Source: Hetaerina americana (lineage: Eukaryota > Arthropoda > Insecta > Odonata > Calopterygidae). From it: a DNA stretch of 64,000 nucleotides. Shown piece by piece: positions 23,880 through 35,527 of the stretch. Where the stretch lies: NCBI GenBank assembly GCA_022747635.1, contig JAKTNV010000118.1, positions 496,501 through 560,500 on the forward strand, read 5' to 3'. A program made the translations under genes and the position numbers. The notes under the pieces are model-generated. The model saw only the letters and a program-made list of their open reading frames with translations, was not told where the DNA came from and searched no databases. Each line of letters starts with the position of its first letter. Position 1 is the first letter of the stretch.

Positions 23880-25630
23880 AAATTCGAATTTTGTTAGGAG
23901 CAATAAATGCCAATTAACTCACCAACGCGCTTTCAACCATCCGTGAGAATTAATATGATTTGAAGTAATGGCCTCGTCTTGCTCAACGAATTTCCGAGAC
24001 GTGGGTTGGCAATTTTCGCCAAAAAAATGAGCGAGTGAGGCTCAACGTAATAGTGTTACTCCACAATAAAGAGATCTCGTGGATCATTCCGCTTCATCAC
24101 ATTCTCATACCCACCCCCTCGACTCGTCCTCGCAGTCGACCTTCGTTTCATCTTCCCCGCCCCGCCCCTCCCTGGCCGCCGCCCCTGCTGCCCAGAGCCC
24201 TGCGGCCCATCCAACGTCAACACCACAAACCCTTCATCCTCAACGAGAGTATTTAATCACCGCTTAAATAGAATAAGAAATCATTGTTTCAACTGCCCAA
24301 TCAATGCCTTGCCCTAAGTTTAAGGGCGAACATATATTTTTCTGATTGCATTGGGTTGAGGGAGAATGGGATTGCATGTGGTCCTCATGAATTTGGTAGC
24401 CCGCAGTGGCGTGAGGAAAAAAACATGAAAGAAAACACGACCGCATTCGAGTCATACCCGACAGCCTGCTCAGTATACACTATTCTTTTTTGCGCAGGAA
24501 AAATTACGTAAACTCAAATTCTCATTACCATCCGTTTTTTATGTTCCCTACGACCTTATAAATAATTGTGCGTACACAGTCATTTGAGTGCATGGCGTGA
24601 CGGGCCGCTTCCAATGCATTTCGTATTTGATGGATGGCGTGCATTAACAGGACGTCATTTGGCAGTTTATCCGCTCTATCATTCGACATTATAACATCTT
24701 CCATGTTTTTCCATCATTTTAATCAGCATCGATTACCACAAAAGGACTCAATTGTGGAGCTTCACTGGATTTCGTACGACTACCAATAAAATCATTACTT
24801 TTTACGGTTAAATTCCAGAATGGAGAGTGTTTATGTTCTTCCATCATTGCCTCGTCAAATGAATTTTAATCTGCCCAATGTCCGCACTTGCCGTGATTTA
24901 ATGCCCGACTCCAGAGCAGCCTCCGAAGAGGTACTTCCGAGGCGTCGCCTCTCCTCCCCGTTGGAGTTTCCCTCTTGCCACTTCCCGGAGATGCGAGGTG
25001 TGCCTCACCTGGTTACTGTGATTGAACTGTGTTCCGTCGTAAAGTCACAACCACGCCCTCCACAGACTTCTTCTTAAAACATTTACCTCGCCACAATTTC
25101 TCTTCTGAGCCGAAATGTAATTGGCCTTCCAGTAAAATAAATGTCCAATGGGTAATAGTAATTATTTACACTTTACTTGGTTATGAAGTAAAAATGAATA
25201 AGAATATCTCGCAACTATAAACATTAGCTTTCAAAAGTTTGTCTTACAATTGCATTAAGATTTAAACATGAAAATAACACTAAAATACGTGCAAAAAATT
25301 ATGTCCGCGGCAAAAACAAACGACGCAATATCCACGAAGGAAATATCACTAATTATTCAAAAATTCGACAGTTATTTATACAATTCAACTTACAAGTATA
25401 ATGGAACTTCAGACATTCACTTTGAAATAATTCATATGGGTGTTAAATTTGACATAAAATAGTTAATAATGTGCTTTGATGAAGCCTATTCTGCGCCCAT
25501 ACGTATATTTAATTAATTATTAATTTGACAAAATTAACTCCCTGATCTAACATTGGTCGTCTCCGTTCAAGCAACGCAAAAGTTGTCTGATATTAATACT
25601 TCAACCTTGAAAGGGTCATGTCATTTGGCA
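23880..25630. other. No recognised feature
   Basis: About 1.7 kb of AT-rich sequence. A 64-codon frame at 25268-25462 (plus) is lysine- and isoleucine-rich and matches nothing recognised; its composition follows the local AT bias. No repeat was seen. Confidence 0.4.
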
Positions 25631-26483
25631 GTTCACGCTAGTTTTAGATATTTGATTTTTCAGAGTACCCTGCACGCCACGACCCCTTGGGCCTGAGGGA
25701 GAACATATAGTATGCCAGACTAATCCCGACCCGACAATTTTCACCCCCACCGCGGTTAAACGATGTTACTCTGGTCCCTTACCTTTCGTGGAAAAAATAA
25801 AATCTTAAATTTATCTGTTATACACTTAATCTTTCTAATTTGATGGATATGATCTCGCCTACAGCAGTACGATTGGGCTAATAATACATCACTCTTCAAG
25901 AGACATCCTTCCAATTCATATGCAAGACCTACAATCTGTAAAATAAAACCTTCGCTCCGTGAGAGTGATTCCCAGCCTAGCTGCTCTAATATTTTGGATA
26001 CGCTACTAACTTTATCATAACAACGTTTTACAAATCTACCTCCTCTGCGCTGCACGCGATCCAATTCGGCAATCAATCCGACTTCGTGAGGATCCCATAT
26101 ACTTGCAGCATATTCTAAATGAGGCGTTAGGCGTTCGAGAGGGAATGCTCTTTTTCCAAAAATTCAACACCAAGGACTTTTTTAAGTTTAATCATTAATA
26201 CGAAGTGTTGCGCCATCGTTGTATAGCATTTAGGTCATCTGATAAAGCCGCTGTGTCCTCAGGATCACGGTGAACCACTGTATCGTCAGCAAATAAACGT
26301 TTCTTACCATTAAAAACGGTTTTAATGCTGTTAACTTAAAATAGGAAAAAACAGATCCCATAACACTTCCTTGGGGAATCCCTAAAGTAACTTCTGCCGC
26401 ATTAGAGCTAACTCCCTCTACGACTACTCTTTGTACCCGACTATTCAAAAAGTCTTTAGTCCCACCCAGGATGCTTCTTTCTA

Positions 26484-27399
26484 CAGGGTCGCACCCAAAA
26501 GTGGTAGGACTGATTTTTTCTGGCGCGAACGGAGCGGTGGAAGGTGGTCTGCTTGGCAGAGTAAGGTGAAGGGGGGTCTTAGCAACAGACCGACACCAAT
26601 CTCAGTCGCCTGCGAGCTGTCGTTGAGTGAGGACACCGTTTTTAGTGAAGCAAGTTTTTCGTCCGCGTCGAAAAACAAAATGAATCTGAATTTAGAGCAA
26701 CGTTATTCCGTGAAGTTTTGTGCGAAACTCGGGAAGACGGCAACTGAGACCCTCGATATGATCGAGCAGGCTTGTGGGGACACTGCCTTAAGCCGTTACA
26801 CAGTACTTGAGTGGCACAAGTTGTTTAAAGAGGGTAGGGAGCTCGTTGAAGACGACCATCGCTCCGGACGGCCGTCGACGGCAAGAACCGACACGAATGT
26901 GGACAGAGTGAGGACACTGCTGAACACAGACCGACGCTTAACCAGTGAAGAAACTGCAGACCAGTTGGGTCTGTCTGCATCCAACGTCCAACGCATTATT
27001 TCACAGGATTTGGCCATGCGCAAGGTGTGCGCCAAGATGCCGTGCCATGGCGCGCTCGTCGTCAGACAGCTCCTGGCCAAATACGACGTTGCCACGTTGC
27101 CGCACCCGCCCTATTCTCCCGATCTGGCACCACCGGACTTCTTCTTCTTCCCCCTGATGAAAAGACAGCTCAAGCGACGACTTTTGACTCGATAAAGGCC
27201 GTTCAAGAGGCTCCGACGAGGGTCATCAACGGCATCCCCAAAGAAAATTTCCAGCGGGCGTACGGGGAATGGGAGCAACGTTATACTAAGTGTGTAGCAG
27301 CGCAAGGAGCATACTTTGAAGATTATTAAGTCGATTTAAGTATATCGTCAATAAAATTCTTGTAAAAAATCAGTCCCACCACTTTTGGGTGCGACCCTG
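26484..27399 (+). mobile_element. Deleted mariner (subfamily with CAGGGTCGC ends)
   Basis: Terminal repeats CAGGGTCGCACCCAAAAGTG and its complement end at 27399. TA flanks both sides (26482-26483 and 27400-27401). At 916 bp it lacks about one third of a normal mariner. It sits within a LINE RT, so the insertion point is clear. A related copy in opposite orientation lies at 59297-60236. Confidence 0.93.
26680..27195 (+). pseudogene. Mariner transposase, internally deleted
   Basis: The frame begins [20 protein letters not shown] and keeps the helix-turn-helix region and the [20 protein letters not shown] block. At MRKVCAKM it jumps to PCHGALVV. The region with the first two catalytic aspartates is gone; the third remains in PYSPDLAPPDFF. 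A frameshift near 27180 removes the normal C-terminus, which is readable in another frame to 27329 (RYTKCVAAQGAYFEDY). It cannot be catalytic. Confidence 0.93.
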
Positions 27400-27582
27400 T
27401 ATGGCATAGGCTTCTAGCTTTTTGAGTGGTTTACTATGAGATACTTTACCGAGGGCTTTCTTAAAATCTAAAAAAACCGCGTCCACGGGAACATTGACCT
27501 CTCCCGAAATAATACGGATTCCAATTATACAGAGTAACTATAACAGTAATAATAATTCTATGGGAAAAGTAGAATCATTGAT

Positions 27583-27736
27583 TCATGAAGTTTTCTCGGG
27601 TCTTCCACTGGGTCAGGGGTTCCACATTGGCCGACGTTTCGATGCCCGAATCGTGCATCGTCCTCAGGGCAGATGCACGAGTCGGGCATCGAAACGTCGG
27701 CCAATGTGGAACCCCTGACCCGAGAAAACTTCATGA
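27583..27736. repeat. Long hairpin with hammerhead-like core
   Basis: The left arm 27583-27658 pairs with 27673-27736 around a 14-nt loop. Pairing is near perfect except for a 12-nt extra block (GGGTCTTCCACT) in the left arm. Both arms contain CGAAACGTCGGCC in opposite orientations. On the minus strand CTGAGGA (27667-27661), a GATGC/GCATC stem and GAAAC (27640-27636) follow one another. Confidence 0.85.
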
Positions 27737-27839
27737 AGCAAATAAGCCGGAAAAACACCAGATCTTTCTTCGTTGATCGCACTTGTACAAATTATTAAAA
27801 TTCTTCAAAACACTCCCCCCCCGCATCAACAATACACTT

Positions 27840-28870
27840 GCGTGGAGACGTGTCTGCCACGCCTAAGAAGGCACCCTGGAACTCCCTCCTCTACGAACGG
27901 GATTGTCTCTCTCAGGAACGTTGAGTAACATGCTTTTGGATGTTATACACGGTCTCCCAATGCTTTCCTTTCAGCTCTCTCTTCAGTCGGGGAATCAACC
28001 AAATGTCGCACGGAGCCAAGTCAGGAGTGTAATGGGGCCGGGGGACCACCGGGGGTGGTGCTCCGGGCCAGGAAGTTGGTAACGATGAAGAACGTGTGGC
28101 TGGGGAGGAGATTGACCGTGCCTTGGATGTCAGCCCTCACGCCTGCGCCACCCAGCGTTTTAATCTCTTGAGAACCTCCAGGTAAAAGGCTGAGTTGACA
28201 GTTTCTCCCTGCGGTACAAACTCAAAATGAACGATTCCTCGGCCGTCTAAGATGACGATGAGCATCGTTTTGATGCGAGACTTGCTCATTCGCGCTTTCT
28301 TGGGGATGATTTTGCGTTCCCCTCGCAGCTCTGCTTTTTCGATTCTGGGTCTCTGTTCTACTCGAACATCCAGGATTCGTCTCCTGTTAACGACAGACTC
28401 AAGATGGTCCGATTCATTTAGAATAAAATCCAACAATTCTTGACAGCGTGAAACTCGAAGCTCTTTCTGGTCTTCCATTAATAATTTTAGCAAGAGCTTC
28501 GCAAAGACCTTGCGCATTTCCAGATCCTCGGCCACTATCCCGTGTACCACAAATATGGGCGTACCACAAATAGTGTAGGGTGTCAGCAATTGGCTAAATG
28601 TTCCATCGATGGTAGGGACGCAGAGCGTTACACGCACGCGATCCACATTTCGTCGGTTCTGGCCGTTGTTGGGAGGTCAGGACGGGGTTCGCCGGCGACC
28701 CCCGTCTTTTGCCACTTCCCGGGAAGTGACGTTGAAATGCAGTCGTCCTTGAAGGTCTCATGAAGCATCTTGAGTGTTTCAGTTGCATTGTCTCCAATCT
28801 GCACGCAAAACTGGATGGTGTATCACTGTTCAAGCGAACGCTCCATCGCGCCGCGTCACAAAGTCGAAAA
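27840..28870 (-). pseudogene. Mariner transposase fossil
   Basis: On the minus strand an N-terminal piece reads NATETLKMLHETFKDDCIS (about 28780). A middle part follows (AEDLEMRKVFAKLLLKLLM, then KTMLIVILDGRGIVHFEFVP). A C-terminal part near 28040-27930 resembles the TPDLAPCDIW and GKHWETV region. The frame changes at least twice. The order fits a mariner-type transposase. Terminal repeats were not found, so the copy is old. Confidence 0.8.
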
Positions 28871-28974
28871 ACACACTTCACACTGACGTAGGTCATTCCA
28901 CTCAGACTGCTCAGAACAAACTGTCGACCTGCTGAGTTAGAAGGGCAGACCCCCCAACACATTTATTTCCCAGT

Positions 28975-30008
28975 TTAACCGCGCTGTCATGAGTAGTCTC
29001 GTAACGATACAAGCATGCTCATTACTTTCATGATGTACTATTTCGTCAAAGAAAGACCTCCATCGATCTATGTATATTGTCTATGCAACGTTCATTGGGA
29101 AGGGCAACGAATATTGGTCGATTCTTTGAGTACTATTCATTCCGAGCTTCTGTTTAGAATACCGTTTTCGTGCATGAATGAGGAATTGGAAACAGATATT
29201 GCTCGGCAAGTTGCAAACTACTAATAAATGCATTAATACCCAACTTGAAACTGCAGAGGTGACATTTTAGCCATACTTACTTGAACCAAGACTCAATACT
29301 GAAACAGTACTAAAAGTTCTTGTAATTCAAATTTTAATAATTGACGTAAAGAAAAAACAGCTTTGTCAATTCCCCTTAATTTTTAAATTTTTATACTCGG
29401 GTTTCAAAACATAGTAGCACCATCAATTTCATTCCTATTTATGTACATTTCGCGTAATTTATTCAGAAATATAATATTGTAAATGTGTGTCGAGGGGTTC
29501 CGGGGTGGTAGAAGAAGAGACTCCGTAGTCTCAATCGAAGCCCCAAAATAAAGGCGGCTCCCCATCCATCGGGAACTTTTTCAAGCTTTACCTTCCATAC
29601 AGGAGGCTTGACCGGAAGGTAGCTTACGTTTCGGCCTAGCGTGGCGGTGGGTGGGGCTAGAGAGAGCATCTTCTTGGTGCCTAAACGTGCCTGCACTCCC
29701 CAGTGCACACATCCTGCTCTGCCGTGGTACTTCCGTGCAGGACTCCTGTGCTTACTCTCCTTTGCTCAACTCAGTAAATGCGCGCTGCAATAGAAAATGC
29801 CACGAGTTGTGAAATGTGATTATGCTTTCACTTGCCAAGAAACCTAAACCCAATTGTAATTCACAGTCAACTTTGTGAAGCGTATGAATGGAGACGGAAT
29901 AATGAAAGGCGGAGTGAGGCAGTGGTGCATTCAGGGTGCATGGCCACAGCACCAATGTTCACGACGAGAGGACACCCCAGCGGTCCTCGGTCGGTATATC
30001 CTTGTGAA
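28975..30008. other. No recognised feature
   Basis: About 1 kb without a recognised gene. A minus-strand frame of 81 codons (29463-29708) shows no similarity that was recognised; it could be part of an unclassified repeat. Confidence 0.35.
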
Positions 30009-30101
30009 ATGGCGGCAGAATTCTTCAGAGACGGAATTGAAAAACTTGTGTATCGTTATGAAAAATGCCTCCATATGAATAGAAACTATGAGGAAAAATA
30101 G
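30009..30101 (+). pseudogene. Mariner transposase C-terminal fragment
   Basis: The plus strand reads FFRDGIEKLVYRYEKCLHMN and ends in a stop after NYEEK, matching the normal end of mariner transposases (FFxxGIxKLVxRxxKC). Nothing upstream matches the rest of the protein. Confidence 0.75.
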
Positions 30102-31195
30102 TTATTGAATGTGCCTTTCAAATGCATACAATATATCATTGCCTTGCCCCTAGTTTCATATGTTTACTTCAAAATGTAAGTTACTTTCTGGATAGCCTAC
30201 GTATCTACCTTTGGTCACGAGGCAAGGGGGTGAGAGAAGGCATTTTAGGATTTGACTAGAGAATGATGGGGTGGGGTGTCCGAAGAAAAAGGTTTTGTAC
30301 ATCACATAAAATAGGTAATCATTGTGCATTGTTGTCATGAGTCTTTATACTGCATTGTCCCCTTTTGTATCACACTGTCCTATCGAGTGTTTTCAATACA
30401 TTGTCTTCTGAGAAAGAGGTTTCCACTGGGGTCGCAATCAACAGCATTGCTTTCCTGGGAAGGGGAGGGGAATGTATAAATAAGCAACTGGGGAAAAGAG
30501 GTCTAAGAAACTGGGTGGTGGGTTAAGGAAACAAAACTGAATTCCTCGTACATCTATGAATAGGAATCGTGTGCATTTAATGAAATAGACGTCTCAGTGG
30601 AAGGGAGAATGGGTTGGAAGTATTGGCTCATCAGCCAATTGAAAGTAATTCAAGGATTGCTACTCCATCTCTAACGTCCCCAATGCATCGAGTCCTCTTC
30701 TGTTGTCTTCAGAGTGGAGGTGTTGCGGGACTTGGGTGGTCGCTGTCCAGGAGGTGCTTGGCGGCCATTGAATACGTATTCTTTATCACGAAGTATTTTT
30801 TGTGTTCACTCACTCGAAAACTGACACTTCTTTCTGCCCTGCCAGTATATTTCACTGGGCAATTATCACGTTGGAGGGAATAAATGCCGCTTTTTTGAGT
30901 GGGAAGAAAGGAGGCTAGAGCGTCAAATAGGTGCGTTTTCAGGATTGAGGGAGTGTAGCGAGTGAGTTATTTTGTATTTATCTCTGGGGAAGTATGAGGA
31001 AACACTATGTGAGGTATTTCCTAAAAATGGTGATCTGCACAATTTTTACGAATTTTTTTGGGGTCCACATTACTCATTCTTTCCACCACATTTCGGCCAA
31101 ATTGTTAATAAAGCCCGTGATAGGCAGTATCCATTTTGTCACCCTTGGTATTAAAGTAATCATGACGGAAGTCACAAGATGATCGTTGCTTGACA
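30102..31195. other. No recognised feature
   Basis: About 1.1 kb without recognised genes or repeats. Confidence 0.35.
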
Positions 31196-31199
31196 AGCA

Positions 31200-31350
31200 G
31201 TTTAATTTACTGGGAATATTTGAGGCAGATTACTTGTCTGAGGTTGCTAAAGACGTATTCCAGGCCCCGTATTAATATGGTAGATCAGATCACGTAGGTA
31301 GAATCAGGGAGATCAGATCACGTAGGTAATCAGGGAGATGGATGGTGGAA
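31200..31350 (+). mobile_element. LINE family A C-terminal fragment
   Basis: The YGRSDH..RIREI motif of family A can be read at 31265-31310. A short local duplication, AGATCAGATCACGTAGGTA, follows. The stretch resembles 2755-3000. Confidence 0.5.
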
Positions 31351-31978
31351 CGAATAGCTTTAAAATATTGCTTTGTTCTCGTAGGTTTGGGGATTAAAAC
31401 GCAGGCGCGAAGAGGATGATTATAATTGCTGGTGAGTGTATTTCGTAAAATTCTGCACGCATATTAAACAGGCCCATATTTATAACATTCCTTCCCATCA
31501 AGTCAATGCCCGGGTGCACTGCTTCCACGAGCGAGTCGAAATGAACGATACAATTGAATTCCCCGCCATACGGTTGAAGTCTGTTCGGAGATAATGTTTT
31601 CACAGATAAAGAAAAACTTCAAACCTGTCGACATTCATAATCGGGAAATTCGTGCTCTGTCCGCACCAACTGTGATGAGTGGCAATGAGAGTTGTGCGCG
31701 TCAGTGTGGTCATTCGATTAAGAGTGAACGGGCAAACGTCCATGATGACGATGTCCTAGAAGCGGTTGCCCGTCAGCGGTGAACGAGGAATTGCACCTGA
31801 GACAAGACGAATATTTCTTGAAAATCGGCGTTTTACGATATCTGGAATCTTTAGACAGTTTTAAACGGATTTCTACGACTCTGTTGCATGGATACGCGAT
31901 TGCAAAGTTAGGCTACGTTACATGTTTTGCCCTCGTCTCGATGAGAAATTTAAAAGATACCAACGTCATCGGTTGGCT
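31351..31978. other. No recognised feature
   Basis: Nothing recognised in about 630 bp. Confidence 0.35.
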
Positions 31979-32286
31979 GAGTAGTAGTAGTATTTAGGGG
32001 AGACGACCGACAGCTGAGGTCATTTGCGCCATAGGGGATGGACAGGAAAGGATGAAGGGTGGAGAGAAACCCGGCGTCGGCATTAGCCTACTCTTTACGA
32101 AAGGCGCCAATACAGCTTAACGTCCCATCCGACGGACGGCGTACTCACTCAAAGTGCCCTCCACAAAGCACCTCAAGTAGGGATCGAGATACCTCTGAAA
32201 AATATTCAACACCGCCGGGATTTGAACCCGCGCCCTCAGGGTGGGAAGCCAGTACGTTAGCCCCCGCACCATCTCGATCCCCTTGG
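31979..32286 (-). mobile_element. SINE family 1, antisense
   Basis: The minus strand carries the full family structure: start GGGATCGAGATGGTGCGGGG at 32283, B-box (GGTTCAAATCC) at about 32226, shared body, and the tail ending in (CTA)n at 31982. It is nearly collinear with the copy at 19899. Confidence 0.88.
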
Positions 32287-33535
32287 TTGGCTGAGATCTC
32301 AGGCGGCAGAATTTCATACCGAAGGAATTTGTAAACTAGCTCAGAGATATGACGCATATTAAAATCTGTTTGACAAATATGTATAAAAAATTGTAGATAC
32401 ATGTAGTTTTTAGATGAAAGTAATAAATAATCGATATCTATTCCAGTGATTTTTTAAAGCATAAGGGAAGTTACTTTTTGGACAGTCCTCGTGTGTCGAA
32501 AATTTTGGAATTACAGTTGGAATAGCTACAACATCCATCGTATTCATACGATTTGTTCGTGAGCGACTCTTATAATTTCCAATTTAGAAATAATTGCCCC
32601 GGAGGAAAACGGTTCACGTCGAACGAGGAGGTAATTGCCAACACATGTGCATGCTTGAAGGACCTTGAGGGGAAAGACTGCTTTTTGGTGGACGGCTCAA
32701 ATAAGTTGGAGAATCCTTGAGAAAACAAATCGGGCTAAAAGAAGAGTACGTCAGAAAATAAAATAATCCAACCATAATATTTTGCTTTTCTTTTTTTCCT
32801 AAGGTCATATTGAACGTGTGTAGAGTGGAAACGCGTGGTGAAATATAGTTCATTTGGAAAGAGAAAAAGATTAGTTTCGGTTATTGGCTGTTTTGCCTCT
32901 TGTTTTTATGAGTCGATAAATGTTTTCTATTTCATTTATGAATAAACAGGAGATGAAGGCATTTGAATTCTCCGCCAATATCTCTGCTGCGAATCCTTGG
33001 CGCCGCTTTGGCGACTCCGGGCGAACGGTGTGGGGAGACGACGACCGGATCCTTTTGTTCGGACCCTTTTCCATCGGCGATACCAAGGGATCGAGTCTTC
33101 TGCCAAAACATTACTGCTTCGCCTGCAGAAAGAACTCGTGCGTCGACTTCTAATTTGATTAGTCGAGATGCCAGTGGAATATCGATGCTTGACGCGTTTG
33201 AATTTCACTCAACTGCGGAAGTGTCCTCACTAAATCGTTTTCACGTCAGTCGTGTATTCACGTTTCAGTAATTCCCGGGTACGATTTCAACGGAAAATGA
33301 AGAGTCTAGGCGAAGCATATCATACTGCCTCCAATGTAAACAATTGAAACAGACCGTCCGAAAACTCTCCTTCCCCACCAACCGATTCCATTCCTCTCCA
33401 CTGTCCCCGCTTCCTTCGCATTCGATGCCCAGCAATCTTGCGCATGGGTCGTCGCCAAAAGGGGTGAGCGAATGATGACGAATTTGCGGTGCATGCGAGT
33501 GGGATTCGGGACTTGGATCCGTGGATACGAGGAGT
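32287..33535. other. No recognised feature
   Basis: About 1.25 kb without a recognised gene. Overlapping frames of 66-102 codons occur on both strands near 32920-33550, with no similarity recognised. Confidence 0.35.
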
Positions 33536-34690
33536 TACATTCGCCATTTCCCATTCACCGGGATCCTTTCGATCAACTGGCGATTTCTCGAATATGATTT
33601 ATAGATGAGTGCAATTTCCTACGATGGTAACTGAAACACACGACGAGCTAGTACTTCATCGGGCCCAGAGGATTTCCCCAGTTTAACTTCTTTACCAAAC
33701 GTTCCATTCCATTATATGAGATTCCAATATGCGGCCTCGGTTGGCGGCAAGGAACTGCAAATGATAGGAGCGAGAAGAAAGGAAGCGAGGAAGAAAATAT
33801 AGAGCTAAGGTAGGAAACCTCGTATCGGAGACATTCGGTGAGACCCAGGTGAAGACGCCGTGGAGGAAGGAATTGAATAGGTTGGCCTATTCCGAGCTGC
33901 TGCTTACTCCCTTAGCCTCGATTATTTTGAGTGAATTATCTGTCGGCTTATTTCCCTGAATCTCTCTGACGCACGACAAAAATGCTTTCGGATTTACTTT
34001 CAAATTTTCTGCTACTCTTTTCCTTATGAATTCGCTTACCGCTTTCGAAATTGCTTCATGGCATTCGCCCTAGATATCTAGGAGTCATCTATGGCTACGT
34101 AATACTCCGCAATGTTTGTGACGTGCGGTGTTCGGTCACCCCCCGTAAAAGAGAATAAAACCACACGCAAAGCCAACATATTCATGCCAAGAATCATAAA
34201 GGATCTCATTATTTTTGTCTTTAGAGATATCACCCCTAATACTTTTCATCTAGGCGTGACTTAGCCTCTGACGTGGCAATGATTTGCTAACATCCGCGTT
34301 GTGCCATCTAGGTTCCGTGCGATCTTTTATAAACTTGGTTGGTTTTGCACGTGGTTTTATTCTATTTTACGGGGGTGACCGAACACCCCACGTCACAAAC
34401 CATTGCGAGGTATTGCGTAGCCACAGATGACTCCTAGATATCTAGGGCGAATGCCAGTTACTTAAACTGGGCAAATCCTCCGGGTCCGATGAAGTACTAG
34501 CTCGTCGTGTATTTCAGTTACCATCGTAGGAAATTGCACTCATCTATAAATCATATTTGAGAAATCGCCAGTTGATCGGAAGGATCCCGGTGAATGGGAA
34601 ATGGCGAATGTAACAGCTCGTATATTTGAAAAGGAAGCCAGGGGGAACCGAGGGAATACAGACTAGAATTAAAATTGAAATGAGTGAAAA
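33536..34690. mobile_element. Head-to-head LINE pieces forming a foldback
   Basis: The left half is antisense: linker to RT start, readable on the minus strand as NPKAFLS-like, then the RT opening at about 33690-33540. The right half is sense (KSSGSDEVLA at 34480, then IPVNGKW at 34590). Arms 34061-34174 and 34341-34455 are inverted copies, as are 33540-33687 and 34459-34620. The left arm holds about 370 bp (33688-34060) missing from the right. The 170-bp centre resembles antisense LINE linker at 50660-50790. Confidence 0.75.
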
Positions 34691-34880
34691 CGACCCTATT
34701 TCAGTTTACTTTAGAAAGGACACACCCATGATATGTTGCGGGTGTGTGGGATCCCCACAATGCAGGCTTAGCTTTGGAATTAGATTGAATGCATTTACGT
34801 AATACCTGGCAGACCGCCGCTGGGTCGTATGGCGGGGGATGTTAGGTCGCCACCCGTAAAAGAGAATTAAACCACATGCA
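34691..34880. mobile_element. LINE scraps
   Basis: The plus strand reads GVWDPHNAGLALELD at 34740-34785, the family A C-terminal motif. At 34805-34880 there is a family B 3' tail in antisense. Both are truncated. Confidence 0.55.
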
Positions 34881-35527
34881 AGCCTACACTCACAGTGGCG
34901 TATGGATTCATTTAAAATATAAGATACCGGAATTCCACTACCTGTTTCATAGCACAGAGTCAGATATCATTATAGGAACTGAAAGTTGGTTAAGAGATGA
35001 TATCGCAGACAGCGAAATATTGCCCAAGTCCTTCACAATTAATAGAAACGATAGAGCCGGAGGAGGAGTGTTTATCGCGGATAAAAACTCCAGTGTCAGT
35101 AGAGCTGATTTCCTGATAACTGTATAGAAAGTGTCTGGTGCTCAGTAAAAATACCCAAGGCGAAAAGAATATATGTATGCGTATTATTGACTACCCCATG
35201 CTGGCATTAACTAAATACTAGATCTAGAAAGGCAGATAAAAAGTTTTACATCCCACAACAATGAGCATAGATTAATAATCGGTGGCGATTTCAATGTTCC
35301 CACAGTAGATTTGGATTCGTACAGTTTCATAAATGGAGGTAAAGACAAGGATTTATGCGAGTCCCTCATTTTGACGTTCACCTCAAATTTACTACATCAA
35401 TTAGTCACTTCACCAACAAGGGGAAAGAACATTCTTGATCTGTTAGCTACTAATATACCCGAAAGGGTCTTAAAGGTAGGAGTTATTGATGGAATCAGTG
35501 ATCACAGGGCTGTAAACGCTAAATTTT
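34881..35527 (+). pseudogene. LINE endonuclease domain (APE type)
   Basis: Two frames together show an apurinic-type endonuclease, the enzyme that nicks target DNA for a LINE. The first (34876-35127) carries DIIIGTESWLRDDIADSEIL and NDRAGGGVFIADKN. The second (35311-35529) follows IIGGDFNVP at 35275 and ends with GISDHRAVNAKF, the conserved SDH block. Stops at 35128 and near 35200 break the frame. It lies directly against the env end of the gypsy element. Its likely continuation, an RT of the same family, begins on the other side at 41203. Confidence 0.85.

Larger units (their letters stand above)
25640..27530 (-). mobile_element. LINE family A, antisense, split by a mariner
   Basis: Reading leftwards from about 27530, the minus strand encodes VNVPVDAVFLDFKKALGK. 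The mariner at 26484-27399 interrupts it. It then continues with LNSRVQRVVVEGVSSNAAEV, LGIPQGSVMG, a degraded catalytic region, the IAELDRVQRRGGRFVKRCYD block (26076) and the 3' tail to 25640. The LINE is older than the mariner. Frameshifts make it inactive. Confidence 0.85.

Noticed and set aside
25268..25462. 64-codon lysine/isoleucine-rich frame
   Set aside because: Short, AT-driven composition, no similarity and no nearby signals.
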